Of a stretch of DNA of 64,000 bases, positions 1-7,667 are shown piece by piece. Position 1 is the stretch's first letter. Every line of letters begins with the position of its first letter. Origin of the DNA: Jatrophihabitans_A sp035248685 (lineage in GTDB: Bacteria > Actinomycetota > Actinomycetes > Mycobacteriales > Jatrophihabitantaceae); contig DATFHF010000036.1 in assembly GCA_035248685.1 (NCBI GenBank), positions 62,001-126,000 on the forward strand, given 5' to 3'. The notes below the pieces were generated by a model. That model saw only the letters and a program-made list of their open reading frames with translations. It did no database searches and was not told the DNA's origin. The position numbers and the translations under genes were made by a program.

Positions 1-98
1 GCAAACCTTCAAGACACCGCCCCGCCGCATCACGCGGCCCTTACTTCTTGCGAGCTTAGCTTAGAGCTCAGCGGGACGCATCCGCGCGCCGTGGGGTG
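1..98. other. Left-edge non-coding stretch
   Basis: Short segment downstream of the LysM gene stop. I see no gene, RNA or clear terminator in it; the neighbouring gene on the left lies outside the window. Confidence 0.4.
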
Positions 99-779
99 CT
101 ACGGGTGGACGATCCGGTCGCCCGGGTAGATGGTGTCGAAGTTGCCCGGCGGGTGACCGGCACTCGGGTTTGCCGCTTCCACTGCTTGCAGCGACACGCC
201 CCAGCTCTCAGCGATGTCGAAGAGGGTGTCGCCGGGTACCACGATGTGCACCGGTTTGGCTGGGCTGGGCGGTCGCACAGGCGGGGCGGGCGGCGAAGGC
301 GGCGAGGGTTCACCCCACAATGCCTTGCGGATCTCGATCGCGGCCGCGTCGTGCGCGCGGTAGTTCGACCCGTCGGCGAAGGCCGAGTGCTGCACTGCCT
401 GCGCTGCCGCCCAGTTGGTCATTCCAATCCAGTCCAACCGGAGCAGGGCGTCGAGGAACTTGTCCGTGCTGATCTGCGGATCCATCAACTGGGGGGTGGT
501 GCCCCAATCCGCGGTGGAGTTCACGGCGCCGCCGACCTGCTGCTGGAAGAGGCCGACCGAGCCATGGTCGCTGCCGACGGCGTCATGGGGCAATCGGAGC
601 GATTCGGGATTGTTCAGGTTGGCGTACATCCGCAGCCCTGACTCGGCGAGCACGGTTTCCAGTGCGATATCGGCGACCCGCTCGCCCTGATCGCCCGGCA
701 GCCCGCGAGCCTTACAGACCGCGATGATGTCCTTTGCGTACTGGAGCTGGTTGGCGTCGAGGCCGAGGGCGGCAGTCAT
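99..779 (-). CDS. LysM-domain lytic transglycosylase-like protein
   Basis: 226 aa. The N-terminal about 150 residues resemble a lysozyme/transglycosylase-like fold: a catalytic-type Glu in LAESGLRMYANL (about residue 45) is followed by GSVGLFQQQ, as in phage-type muralytic domains. A Pro-rich linker (about 155-172) leads to a C-terminal LysM peptidoglycan-binding domain starting near VVPGDTLFDIAESWGV. No signal peptide is visible, so export would need another route. It starts at ATG 779 with a GGAG upstream and lies 14 bp after the ATP-grasp gene, so it is probably the last gene of the minus-strand operon. Whether it belongs to the biosynthetic locus or to cell-wall biology is unclear. Confidence 0.75.
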   Translation of the reverse strand: MTAALGLDANQLQYAKDIIAVCKARGLPGDQGERVADIALETVLAESGLRMYANLNNPESLRLPHDAVGSDHGSVGLFQQQVGGAVNSTADWGTTPQLMDPQISTDKFLDALLRLDWIGMTNWAAAQAVQHSAFADGSNYRAHDAAAIEIRKALWGEPSPPSPPAPPVRPPSPAKPVHIVVPGDTLFDIAESWGVSLQAVEAANPSAGHPPGNFDTIYPGDRIVHP

Positions 780-793
780 CCGAAGACTCCGAT

Positions 794-2083
794 CTAGCGG
801 TGCAATGCCTGGGCGCTGGGTAGCTCGGATCCACGCAGTGTCTGCCGGAGCTGATCGTCAAGCTCGAGGTCGAAGGTCACTGCGTCGAGTGCTTGCCGGA
901 TTACGGCCAGCATCGATAGATGATCCGCAGCCGCCCCCCGGAGCAGGTCGAGCTCGTCGGTGCCGACCCCGCCGGCCAGCCGATCTCCCGGCCGGTAGAA
1001 GGCGCGGTAGGAGTGCACGCCCGGCAGTCGGCTTACCTCCGCGCCGCCGGATCGGGCCAGCAACCGGGTGGCGTTCGGCGGCGGCAAATTGCTGAACTGG
1101 TAGCTGACCTGCTCCACCTGGCTCATCGGCACCGGCAGCCGCTGCCGGCCGAGCGCGATATCGGCAGCTACCCGGAGCAGGTTGATCCCGCCCGCCCGCA
1201 ACACCAGTTCTTGGACGAATCCACCGAGCCGGCCGTTCACCTCGATGATCCGCGGCCCGGTCGGAGTCAGCTTGAGCTCGGTGTGGCAGATGCCGTCACG
1301 CACGCCCAGCGCTTGCAGGGCCCGCGAAGTGAGCTCGCGGATCGCCGCCTCCTCCTCGACGGGCAGCGTGGACGGCCAGAACGCGCCGGTCTCCCGAAAC
1401 GGCGCCACCAGCGGCAGCTTTCCGGTGACGCCGAGATGCTGGCTGGCACCGTCCACCACCAAGGTTTCCACCGAGACGTAATCACCGAACGGCTCGTTAT
1501 CCCGTCCGATCAGCAGCTCCTCGGCGACCAGCGGCACCGAGGTCGAGTCGGCGAACAACTCGGCGACGATGCCGGCACCCTGCTGCATCGTCTCGACCCG
1601 GTGGGTGTTCCGGCTGCCCTCGCCACGTACCGGCTTCAGGACGCAGGGCAGCCCGACCTGCGCGGCAGCCGCTGGCCAATCCTCTTCAACGGCAACCAGA
1701 CAGCTTCGGGTCGAGTCCAGTCCCGCGGCGCGCAGCCGGGCACGCTGCACCGACTTGTTGGTCAGCGCTTCGGCGGTGCTCGGAGCGTGGAATCGCAAGT
1801 GAAGCTGATGGGCGATCTGCGCGGTTACCGCCAGCATGCTCTCGCTGTAGGTCAGCACCCCGGCCGGGTTATGCCGGCGAAGGCGCGCTATTAGGTCTGG
1901 CAGCGGCTCGGCATCGAGGAAGTAGCAGCTGGCCTGCTCGAGGAAGAAGCTGGCCAGCGGGTCGGGTCCGCTCCGCAGCAACACCACCAGGTCGGCCAGG
2001 TCGGCCAGTTCGCGCATGATCTCCACCGGGCCGGCTGCGCCACGGTCGTAGGTCAGCAGCACCGTCGGCCGGTCGTCAACCAT
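794..2083 (-). CDS. ATP-grasp ligase (carboxylate-amine ligase type)
   Basis: 429 aa. The central ATP-grasp fold is clear: the nucleotide-binding Lys segment PCVLKPVRGEGS (about 150), and the metal-binding strand HTELKLTPTGPRIIEVNGR with the Glu and Asn ligands intact. Such enzymes activate a carboxylate as acyl phosphate and couple it to an amine or thiol. The start ATG overlaps the end of the DUF3500 gene by 8 bp, implying coupling. In this context it most likely joins amino acids or loads the stand-alone carrier protein at 5031-5285; the substrate cannot be read from sequence. Confidence 0.85.
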   Translation of the reverse strand: MVDDRPTVLLTYDRGAAGPVEIMRELADLADLVVLLRSGPDPLASFFLEQASCYFLDAEPLPDLIARLRRHNPAGVLTYSESMLAVTAQIAHQLHLRFHAPSTAEALTNKSVQRARLRAAGLDSTRSCLVAVEEDWPAAAAQVGLPCVLKPVRGEGSRNTHRVETMQQGAGIVAELFADSTSVPLVAEELLIGRDNEPFGDYVSVETLVVDGASQHLGVTGKLPLVAPFRETGAFWPSTLPVEEEAAIRELTSRALQALGVRDGICHTELKLTPTGPRIIEVNGRLGGFVQELVLRAGGINLLRVAADIALGRQRLPVPMSQVEQVSYQFSNLPPPNATRLLARSGGAEVSRLPGVHSYRAFYRPGDRLAGGVGTDELDLLRGAAADHLSMLAVIRQALDAVTFDLELDDQLRQTLRGSELPSAQALHR

Positions 2084-3044
2084 CTGCGCTCTCGGCGGCC
2101 AGGTGCTGGCTCAGCACGTCCGCGCCGCCCGGTTCCGGTCGGCGCCGGCGCACCACGTTGTGGATGTGGTTGGCCTGGTGGGTCGCGTTCTCATGCTCGA
2201 TGACGTATCGGTTGCCGGTCAGCCGGTAGTAGTGCGGCTCGCTGCGGTGCAGGCCACCCTCCCAGCAGAACTTCAGGGCGTCGTCGGCGAGGTCGGCCCG
2301 TAATGGATCGGCGAGTGCGTCGACCAACCGTCCGGCGTAGAGGTCGAGCAGGGTGTCGAGGTGTTGCCGGCCTGGCGGCTCGAACTCGGCAACCGGGATG
2401 CCGGTGCGCAGCGACCGGAGCTCGTGCGCCCGCAACGGACCGCGATTGCCGGTGTAGATATCCGGCGGCGCGTCCGGTGTGGTCAATACCCGGCCGCGCT
2501 GAGCCGGCTCCAGCGATCCGATCAGTTCCCGGGCAAGTTGCTCCTCGCGGGCCAGCGGCTCGGCGACCACCCGACCGCCCTGGCTGATCAGCGCGGGATG
2601 GCAGCCGAGGAACAGCGGATCGACGGTCAGCTCGACGCCGTCGATATTGGCCTGCACGCACACGTGATGGCCTTCCAGCCGCCAGCTGACGATCTCGTCC
2701 TGATCCGGATTCCCGAAGAGCAGAAACCAAAAGTCTGTCGAGTGCCGGCCGCGGCAGTAGCCCTCGCGCCGGTTCAGCACGTCTTCCATGGCCATGATCA
2801 TCGCGATCTGGGCATGGCAGGCTTCGCTGAGGATGAGGCCGAGCAACTCGTGCACCAGCAGCCGCTGCGCCTTGGTCATCTGCCCCAGCAGCAGGCCAGG
2901 TCGGGGATGGGGGAGGTAGGTCCAGCGGTTTAGGCTTTCGCTGGTTAGGGAATGGTGCAAATCGCGGCGTTGCTCGGCATCGCAGCTCAACAGCAGCCGG
3001 TTGGCTGTGCCCCGCATGCTGGAGGTGATCGGGTGGGCAGCCAT
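2076..3044 (-). CDS. DUF3500 family protein
   Basis: 322 aa. I recognise the DUF3500 family by the order of its conserved blocks: GRHSTDFWFLLFGNP, then SWRLEGHHVCVQANI, DPLFLGCHPALI, and near the C-terminus PHYYRLTGNRYVIEH followed by QANHIHNVVR. The family has no established reaction; the conserved His residues (GHH, NHIH) suggest a metal site. It heads a minus-strand operon with the ATP-grasp and LysM genes. The annotated ATG 3044 has a poor ribosome site and overlaps the divergent gene, so ATG 3020 (MRGTANRLL) is a plausible shorter start. Confidence 0.8.
   Translation of the reverse strand: MAAHPITSSMRGTANRLLLSCDAEQRRDLHHSLTSESLNRWTYLPHPRPGLLLGQMTKAQRLLVHELLGLILSEACHAQIAMIMAMEDVLNRREGYCRGRHSTDFWFLLFGNPDQDEIVSWRLEGHHVCVQANIDGVELTVDPLFLGCHPALISQGGRVVAEPLAREEQLARELIGSLEPAQRGRVLTTPDAPPDIYTGNRGPLRAHELRSLRTGIPVAEFEPPGRQHLDTLLDLYAGRLVDALADPLRADLADDALKFCWEGGLHRSEPHYYRLTGNRYVIEHENATHQANHIHNVVRRRRPEPGGADVLSQHLAAESADG
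3021..3029 (+). promoter_or_regulatory. Ribosome-binding site deciding the start at 3033
   Basis: GGAGGTGAT lies on the plus strand inside the beginning of the DUF3500 gene. The in-frame GTG at 3033 is about seven bases from its GGAGG core. It is the only good Shine-Dalgarno for the 219-aa plus-strand gene and argues for the GTG start over ATG 3072. Confidence 0.5.
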
Positions 3045-3692
3045 CAGCCGAACTCGCCGTCGACGCTGGAGATGACCGGTGGTTGGTGGTACGAGCCGAT
3101 GTTCCCGATCGCCGACCGTCGGCCGGAATTGCTGCTGCCGCCGGGTCGGCTATGGGCCGGTTGGCCGGCGCCGGCCGGCCAGCAGGGCTGGCGGTGGCAG
3201 TTGCGATCCGACGACCTCCCGCTGGACGGGATCGGGTTGACCGTCCGTGGCCCCGCCGCGAGCGAGCCGTACCTGATCGGCATCTGCATGAAGTTCGGCC
3301 AGTTCCTGGCCGACCTCCGGCAGAGCCGCGGGCTCATTCCCGGACGCGCCGACCTGTGGACGGCACGTCCGGAACCGGCGGACGGGCAGCTGGCATTGCC
3401 ACACCTGACCACCGTGATCGAGCCGTCCGGCCTGACCGTCGACCAGGTCATTTGGGAGGAGCTTTCCATTGCCCGGTATCGGCAATGGCTCGGCGAAGGG
3501 TTCAGCACCGATCTCGGTTGGGTACAGCAGAACCTGGCCGGCATCCTCTGGCTACGCGCGCTGGCTCGCACCGGCCAACTCGACGGGTCCGCAGACGCCG
3601 AGCAACTGCGGCAGCTCATCGGCGATCGCTTCCTGTCGGTACGAGCGGTCTGCCACAACATCGAACTCATCCAGCGGATGCTGGCGCGCTAG
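3033..3692 (+). CDS. Unrecognised protein beside the mini-NRPS
   Basis: 219 aa from GTG 3033 (206 aa from ATG 3072). I do not recognise a family. It is soluble-looking, Trp-rich near the start (GGWWYEPMF) and ends in a helical stretch (RFLSVRAVCHNIELIQRML). It is divergent from the DUF3500 gene, with overlapping starts, and its last 26 bp overlap the convergent condensation-domain gene. Codon use matches its neighbours. Its position within the locus suggests a cluster-specific role; no function is assigned. Confidence 0.65.
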   Translation: MGSHQPNSPSTLEMTGGWWYEPMFPIADRRPELLLPPGRLWAGWPAPAGQQGWRWQLRSDDLPLDGIGLTVRGPAASEPYLIGICMKFGQFLADLRQSRGLIPGRADLWTARPEPADGQLALPHLTTVIEPSGLTVDQVIWEELSIARYRQWLGEGFSTDLGWVQQNLAGILWLRALARTGQLDGSADAEQLRQLIGDRFLSVRAVCHNIELIQRMLAR

Positions 3693-4974
3693 ACAATCCG
3701 GCCTCGCAGAGTTGATCGAGGGCGGCCCGGAAGCTCTGCCACAGCTCGTCCACCGTGCCGGCCGGCAGTAGGTCGCTGCGATGCTCCCACGCGACGGCTA
3801 CCTGGTCGCTACGTTCCAGCCAGAAGGTGGCCAGGGTGGCGTCCCGGCTGCCGGTCTGGACCGCGATCGGTTCGGTGAACCGGGCTCCTTCCCACCGGAG
3901 AGACGGCCGAGCCTGCATACCCCAGGGCTGGAAGTTGAAGCTTGCGAACGGCGTCTGGGTGAACCGGCCGTAGTCGGCGGGATTGAGCCGATACAGCAGG
4001 TAAGCCCATGGGATGTCACTGTGGTCCAGCGCCAGCCAGAGCCGCTGCTGCCAGCGACTGAGGTAGTCCGCCGGGTCGGCCGCGGCACCCCTGGTATCTG
4101 CCGGCACCAGCAGCTTGCTGGCGTACCAGCCGGCAGCGGATCGGTCGATCGGCTTCAGCCGGTTGGCCACCGCCAACGTGCTGCCGACCGCGGTGCGATG
4201 GGTCAGTTCACCCAATGCGACGTGTAGCGCGGCCAGCAGCAGGTTCGGTCCGGACATCCCCCGGCCGCGTGCCGCGTCCAGCACCCGTTGCCAGGTCGGG
4301 CCGTCAACCGTGTAGTGCATTTCGGCCTTGCGCAGCCTGGTATGAAGTTCGACCGCCGACGCTGCCGAATCGACCGACGCCAGATGCAGCGCCGGGATGG
4401 CGCCACCGGCTTCGATGAGCGTCGCCCCGTAGTCCTCGACGCGACGCTGGGTCTCCGGCGTCTCCAGGTGCGCGTTTTGAGCGGCCACGTAGTCGACGAA
4501 GCGGCTCTCGGAGGCGATCTCTTGCGCCGAATAGGCCCGCACCAGGTCGTCCCATAACTGACTCAGCGTCCAGCCATCAGACACCAGGTGCTCGACCGCC
4601 AGGCCGACCAGCGTCTGGTCTTGCTCCGATACCACCACCAGCCTGGCAATCGGGCCGGCCGCATAGTCGAACGGCAGCACCAGGGCGCTGGTGAACCGGT
4701 CGGCGTCGGTGGTATCGAGTTCCGCCGCGGCCGGCGAGTCCGGTGCCGGCACTGACCACGCGCCGGCCTGAAGATCGAAGCGAGCCCGCAGTACCGGGCG
4801 GGCCGTCAGCAGACGCTGCCAGGCCAGCCGTAATCGATCGAGGTCGAGCGCAGCCCCCACCCGTTCGGCCCGGACGGTGTAGTGCGCATTAGCTATCCCG
4901 GCTTCTTGCTCAAGGTTGATCTGACCCATCCGATGCAACTGGTTCCAGGACGGCTGCCGCCACTGCTCAGACAT
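3667..4974 (-). CDS. Stand-alone NRPS condensation domain
   Basis: 435 aa, the normal length of one condensation domain, with no carrier or adenylation domain attached. The catalytic motif HHxxxDG appears as EHLVSDGWTL (about residue 140): the second, catalytic His and the Asp are kept and the first His is Glu. It starts at ATG 4974 behind GGAAGGCAGG, divergent from the carrier protein gene. It is expected to form an amide or ester bond between a carrier-bound aminoacyl group (5031-5285) and an acceptor. A free-standing C domain suggests a soluble amine, alcohol or second carrier as acceptor. Confidence 0.85.
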   Translation of the reverse strand: MSEQWRQPSWNQLHRMGQINLEQEAGIANAHYTVRAERVGAALDLDRLRLAWQRLLTARPVLRARFDLQAGAWSVPAPDSPAAAELDTTDADRFTSALVLPFDYAAGPIARLVVVSEQDQTLVGLAVEHLVSDGWTLSQLWDDLVRAYSAQEIASESRFVDYVAAQNAHLETPETQRRVEDYGATLIEAGGAIPALHLASVDSAASAVELHTRLRKAEMHYTVDGPTWQRVLDAARGRGMSGPNLLLAALHVALGELTHRTAVGSTLAVANRLKPIDRSAAGWYASKLLVPADTRGAAADPADYLSRWQQRLWLALDHSDIPWAYLLYRLNPADYGRFTQTPFASFNFQPWGMQARPSLRWEGARFTEPIAVQTGSRDATLATFWLERSDQVAVAWEHRSDLLPAGTVDELWQSFRAALDQLCEAGLSSAPASAG

Positions 4975-4994
4975 CGCCTGCCTTCCACGGGATG

Positions 4995-5024
4995 TTCACA
5001 CACGGTACTACGGCACTTATCATC
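4995..5024 (+). promoter_or_regulatory. Putative leaderless promoter of the PCP gene
   Basis: TTCACA (4995-5000), 18 bp spacer, TATCAT (5019-5024). The -10 element ends 6 bases before ATG 5031, the spacing expected for a leaderless actinobacterial transcript, and no Shine-Dalgarno is seen before that ATG. Confidence 0.4.
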
Positions 5025-5030
5025 CGATCT

Positions 5031-5285
5031 ATGCCTAATGAGCCGGGAGCCGGGACGCCCAGTCGAAGCGAGTATGCCGACACGGCAAGTTGGATCGCTG
5101 CCCTCTGGTCAACGCTGCTCGAACGGCCGGTGGGCGTCGAGGAGAATTTTTTCGACCTCGGCGGTGATTCGCTGTTGGCATTGGAAGCCGCCGCCCAGCT
5201 ACAAGAGGATGGTTACCCCGACATTCCGATTTCGGCGGTACTGCGCTGGCCGACCGCGGCCGAATTCGCGGCGAACCTGCGCTGA
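5031..5285 (+). CDS. Stand-alone peptidyl carrier protein (PCP)
   Basis: 84 aa from ATG 5031; an in-frame ATG at 4992 would add 13 residues that do not fit the domain and would occupy the probable promoter. The phosphopantetheine site is textbook: FFDLGGDSLLALEAAAQL, with the modified Ser about residue 45, followed by a helix ending WPTAAEFAANL. It is the likely carrier for the amino acid activated by the adenylation enzyme at 8866-10326 and the donor for the condensation enzyme at 3667-4974. Confidence 0.9.
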   Translation: MPNEPGAGTPSRSEYADTASWIAALWSTLLERPVGVEENFFDLGGDSLLALEAAAQLQEDGYPDIPISAVLRWPTAAEFAANLR

Positions 5286-5291
5286 ACTCAC

Positions 5292-5319
5292 TTGACACCA
5301 ACGGGCCCGCGTTTAGAGT
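5292..5319 (+). promoter_or_regulatory. Sigma-70-like promoter for the 5396-10326 operon
   Basis: TTGACA (5292-5297), 16 bp spacer, TAGAGT (5314-5319), just after the PCP gene stop. It lies 76 bp before the GTG start at 5396, whose ribosome site GGAGGGGG is at 5383-5390. It probably drives the coupled run of four genes to 10326. Confidence 0.5.
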
Positions 5320-5395
5320 TATGGGACGCAAAAACTACTGAACACAACTAAAAGTCACGAACCCGCATCATTTCAGAAGCGCGGAGGGGGCCGTC

Positions 5396-7039
5396 GTGCA
5401 CCATCCGGTAATACCGATGTCCTCCTACTGTGACCTGGCGCTGTCTCATCAGGTCAAGTTCCGAGGAAGCTTCGCCGACGCCCAACAGGCCTACGAACGA
5501 GTCCTGCTTCGCTGTGCGAACGGCGACTGGACCGTCGACCGGTCCGACGTTCAATCCGATCTGGGGCTGTTCGCCGGCTGGGCCGAGTTGATCAATTCGG
5601 ACGGCCTGTGCGCTGTTGTCAGCGTCAGCCCGGCGGCCAACTTCCATTACTCGGATATGCCGGAATACGTGCTGGGAGCCAGCGTTCGACCCGGCAGCGT
5701 CATCAACTCCACCGCCTTGTGCCGGTCGCTGTATTCGCTGATGGATCAGACGCCGCTGACCAACTATGAATTGTCCGAGCTACGCAGGCAGTTTCCGCTG
5801 ACCCAGCAATATGCCCGGTCGGCCGGCCCGGACGCACTGCGTGGTCGAGCGGTTTTGCTCGCCATTCACCACATGAACGACTTCGTCGCGATGATGGACG
5901 CCCTGGTCGCGATGGGTGTCGATCCGCAACACGTGACTATCTTGGACAAGGGATATCCGTACACCCAGCGGCATCGGGTGGACGGTTGGTTGCGTGAGGT
6001 GCTGGGGTTGTCGGTATACACCTACCCACACCGCTCCGAGGCGGTACTGCATCACATAAAGATGGCCGACAGCCTTGGGATGAAGAGCATCATCATGGAC
6101 GACGGCGGCCACCTCCTGCCGATTGTGTTGCGCGAATATCCCGATCATGCCGAACATTTCCTCGGCGTCGTCGAGCAGACCGTGTCGGGCATTTGGAAGC
6201 TCGAGGGACTCGAACTGCCGGTGCCGGTTTTCAGCGTTGCCGAAAGCCAGCTCAAGGCAGCGGTGGAGTCATACGGCGTGGCCACCGCGGGTGTTGCCAG
6301 CGCGTTGAGCTTGCTGCCGCACGAGAAGATCGAAGGCCAGGCAGCCCTGGTCGTCGGTTACGGCCGGATCGGGCGGCAGGTCGCCAACGTGCTGCGCAGC
6401 CGCAAGATGCGGGTCGCGGTGTATGACCGCGAGATCGTCCAGCTGGTCACCGCGCACGAGGAAGGCTTCGTCACCAGCCGCTCGCTGCATGATCTCATCC
6501 GGACGCATCAGCCGTTGCTGGTGATGGGAACTGCCGGCCGCAACAGCATCAACGCCTCGCACCTGCCCAGCTTCACCAAGAGCGCCTACCTGGCCAGCAT
6601 CACCTCGCGCACCTATGAGTACAACCAGGAGGAGCTGGCGGGCGGCGCCAAGGCGGTGATCGACCATGGCCGGCTGGGACATTCCTACTTGCTGGACGGC
6701 GATGTAGAGCTTTGCTTACTCGGCCACGGCATGCCGTTGAACTTCTACCACGCCGAAAGCCTGCCGAATCGATACATCGACCTGATCGTGGCTTCGTTGC
6801 TGCTCGGCGCGGTGACGCTGGCGGGTCCCGGTCGCGGGGGTTTCGAACCCGGACACAATGTGGAGCGCACCAACCACATCCTCAACCACTCGCCGGCGTT
6901 GGACACCTATTACGACTGGTATGGCGAGCGCACCGCGCGTAGGGAGCTGCTCTCGCCGCGAGTCGGGTCGGAGAGCCGGCGCTACGTCATGCCGCCGTGG
7001 ACGTTCGAGACGCATACGACGGCCGATGGGGCAGCTTAG
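5396..7039 (+). CDS. S-adenosylhomocysteine-hydrolase-like NAD-binding protein
   Basis: 547 aa from GTG 5396 (GGAGGGGG five bases upstream). Residues about 150-450 follow the S-adenosylhomocysteine hydrolase fold: IIMDDGGHLLPIVL, GVVEQTVSGIWKL and a clear NAD-binding Rossmann motif ALVVGYGRIGRQVANVL. The family's catalytic NDSxTK block is replaced by SVAESQLKAAV, and the later His-bearing loop is absent (ASITSRTYEY), so true hydrolase activity is unlikely. The first about 130 residues are an extra region I do not recognise. NAD-dependent oxidation of a cluster intermediate is an inference. A rare TTA codon occurs at 6716-6718. It overlaps the next gene by 14 bp. Confidence 0.75.
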   Translation: MHHPVIPMSSYCDLALSHQVKFRGSFADAQQAYERVLLRCANGDWTVDRSDVQSDLGLFAGWAELINSDGLCAVVSVSPAANFHYSDMPEYVLGASVRPGSVINSTALCRSLYSLMDQTPLTNYELSELRRQFPLTQQYARSAGPDALRGRAVLLAIHHMNDFVAMMDALVAMGVDPQHVTILDKGYPYTQRHRVDGWLREVLGLSVYTYPHRSEAVLHHIKMADSLGMKSIIMDDGGHLLPIVLREYPDHAEHFLGVVEQTVSGIWKLEGLELPVPVFSVAESQLKAAVESYGVATAGVASALSLLPHEKIEGQAALVVGYGRIGRQVANVLRSRKMRVAVYDREIVQLVTAHEEGFVTSRSLHDLIRTHQPLLVMGTAGRNSINASHLPSFTKSAYLASITSRTYEYNQEELAGGAKAVIDHGRLGHSYLLDGDVELCLLGHGMPLNFYHAESLPNRYIDLIVASLLLGAVTLAGPGRGGFEPGHNVERTNHILNHSPALDTYYDWYGERTARRELLSPRVGSESRRYVMPPWTFETHTTADGAA

Positions 7040-7667
7040 GGCGCCGGCACCGCTCGAAGTCATCGTGCTTCGGCATGGCAGGACCGCCGCCAACGGCGCC
7101 GGGGTCATCCCCGGTCAGCTTGACGTGGCGCTGGATCCGGTCGGCTGTGCCGAAGCGCAGCGGTCGGCGCGCGAACTCCTCAAGCTGGGAATCGGGTCGA
7201 TCCTGACCAGCGATCTGGCTCGCGCCCAGGACACCGCGGCGGCACTCGGCGCGGCGACTGGCCTGCCCTGGACCTCGGACCGTAGGTTGCGGGAGACGTA
7301 TGTCGGTAACTGGCAAGGCCTAACCCGAGAGCAAGCCCAGGCGGCTTTTCCGGAGGAGTTCCGGGCTTGGTGGGCCGGACACGATGTGGCGCGGGGCGGC
7401 GGTGAGACCGAACAGGAAGTCGGCCGGCGAGCGGCAGCGGCCGTTCACGAGTGCCTGGTCGGTGCCAGACTTCCGGTCGTGGTGGTGACGCATGCCGGCG
7501 CGGCCCGGGCGCTGATCGGCACCCTGCTGGGCCTGCCGGTCGAGCACTGGCGCCGGTTGTCGCCGCTGGCCAACGGAGGCTGGAGCCGGCTCGGTCGAGA
7601 CCACTTGGGATGGCAGCTGCTCGTGCACAACGAGACCGCCGTCCACGACACGCCCGTGCCGCAATGA
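7026..7667 (+). CDS. Histidine phosphatase family protein
   Basis: 213 aa from ATG 7026, inside the end of the preceding gene. The phosphohistidine motif VLRHGRTAAN (about residues 13-22) and the second catalytic His in VVVTHAGAARALIG place it in the phosphoglycerate-mutase-like histidine phosphatases; LRETYVGNWQGL is the usual Glu segment. Such enzymes remove phosphate from small molecules. In this operon it may dephosphorylate a biosynthetic intermediate, comparable to late phosphatases in other pathways. Its stop overlaps the next start (ATGA). Confidence 0.85.
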   Translation: MGQLRAPAPLEVIVLRHGRTAANGAGVIPGQLDVALDPVGCAEAQRSARELLKLGIGSILTSDLARAQDTAAALGAATGLPWTSDRRLRETYVGNWQGLTREQAQAAFPEEFRAWWAGHDVARGGGETEQEVGRRAAAAVHECLVGARLPVVVVTHAGAARALIGTLLGLPVEHWRRLSPLANGGWSRLGRDHLGWQLLVHNETAVHDTPVPQ

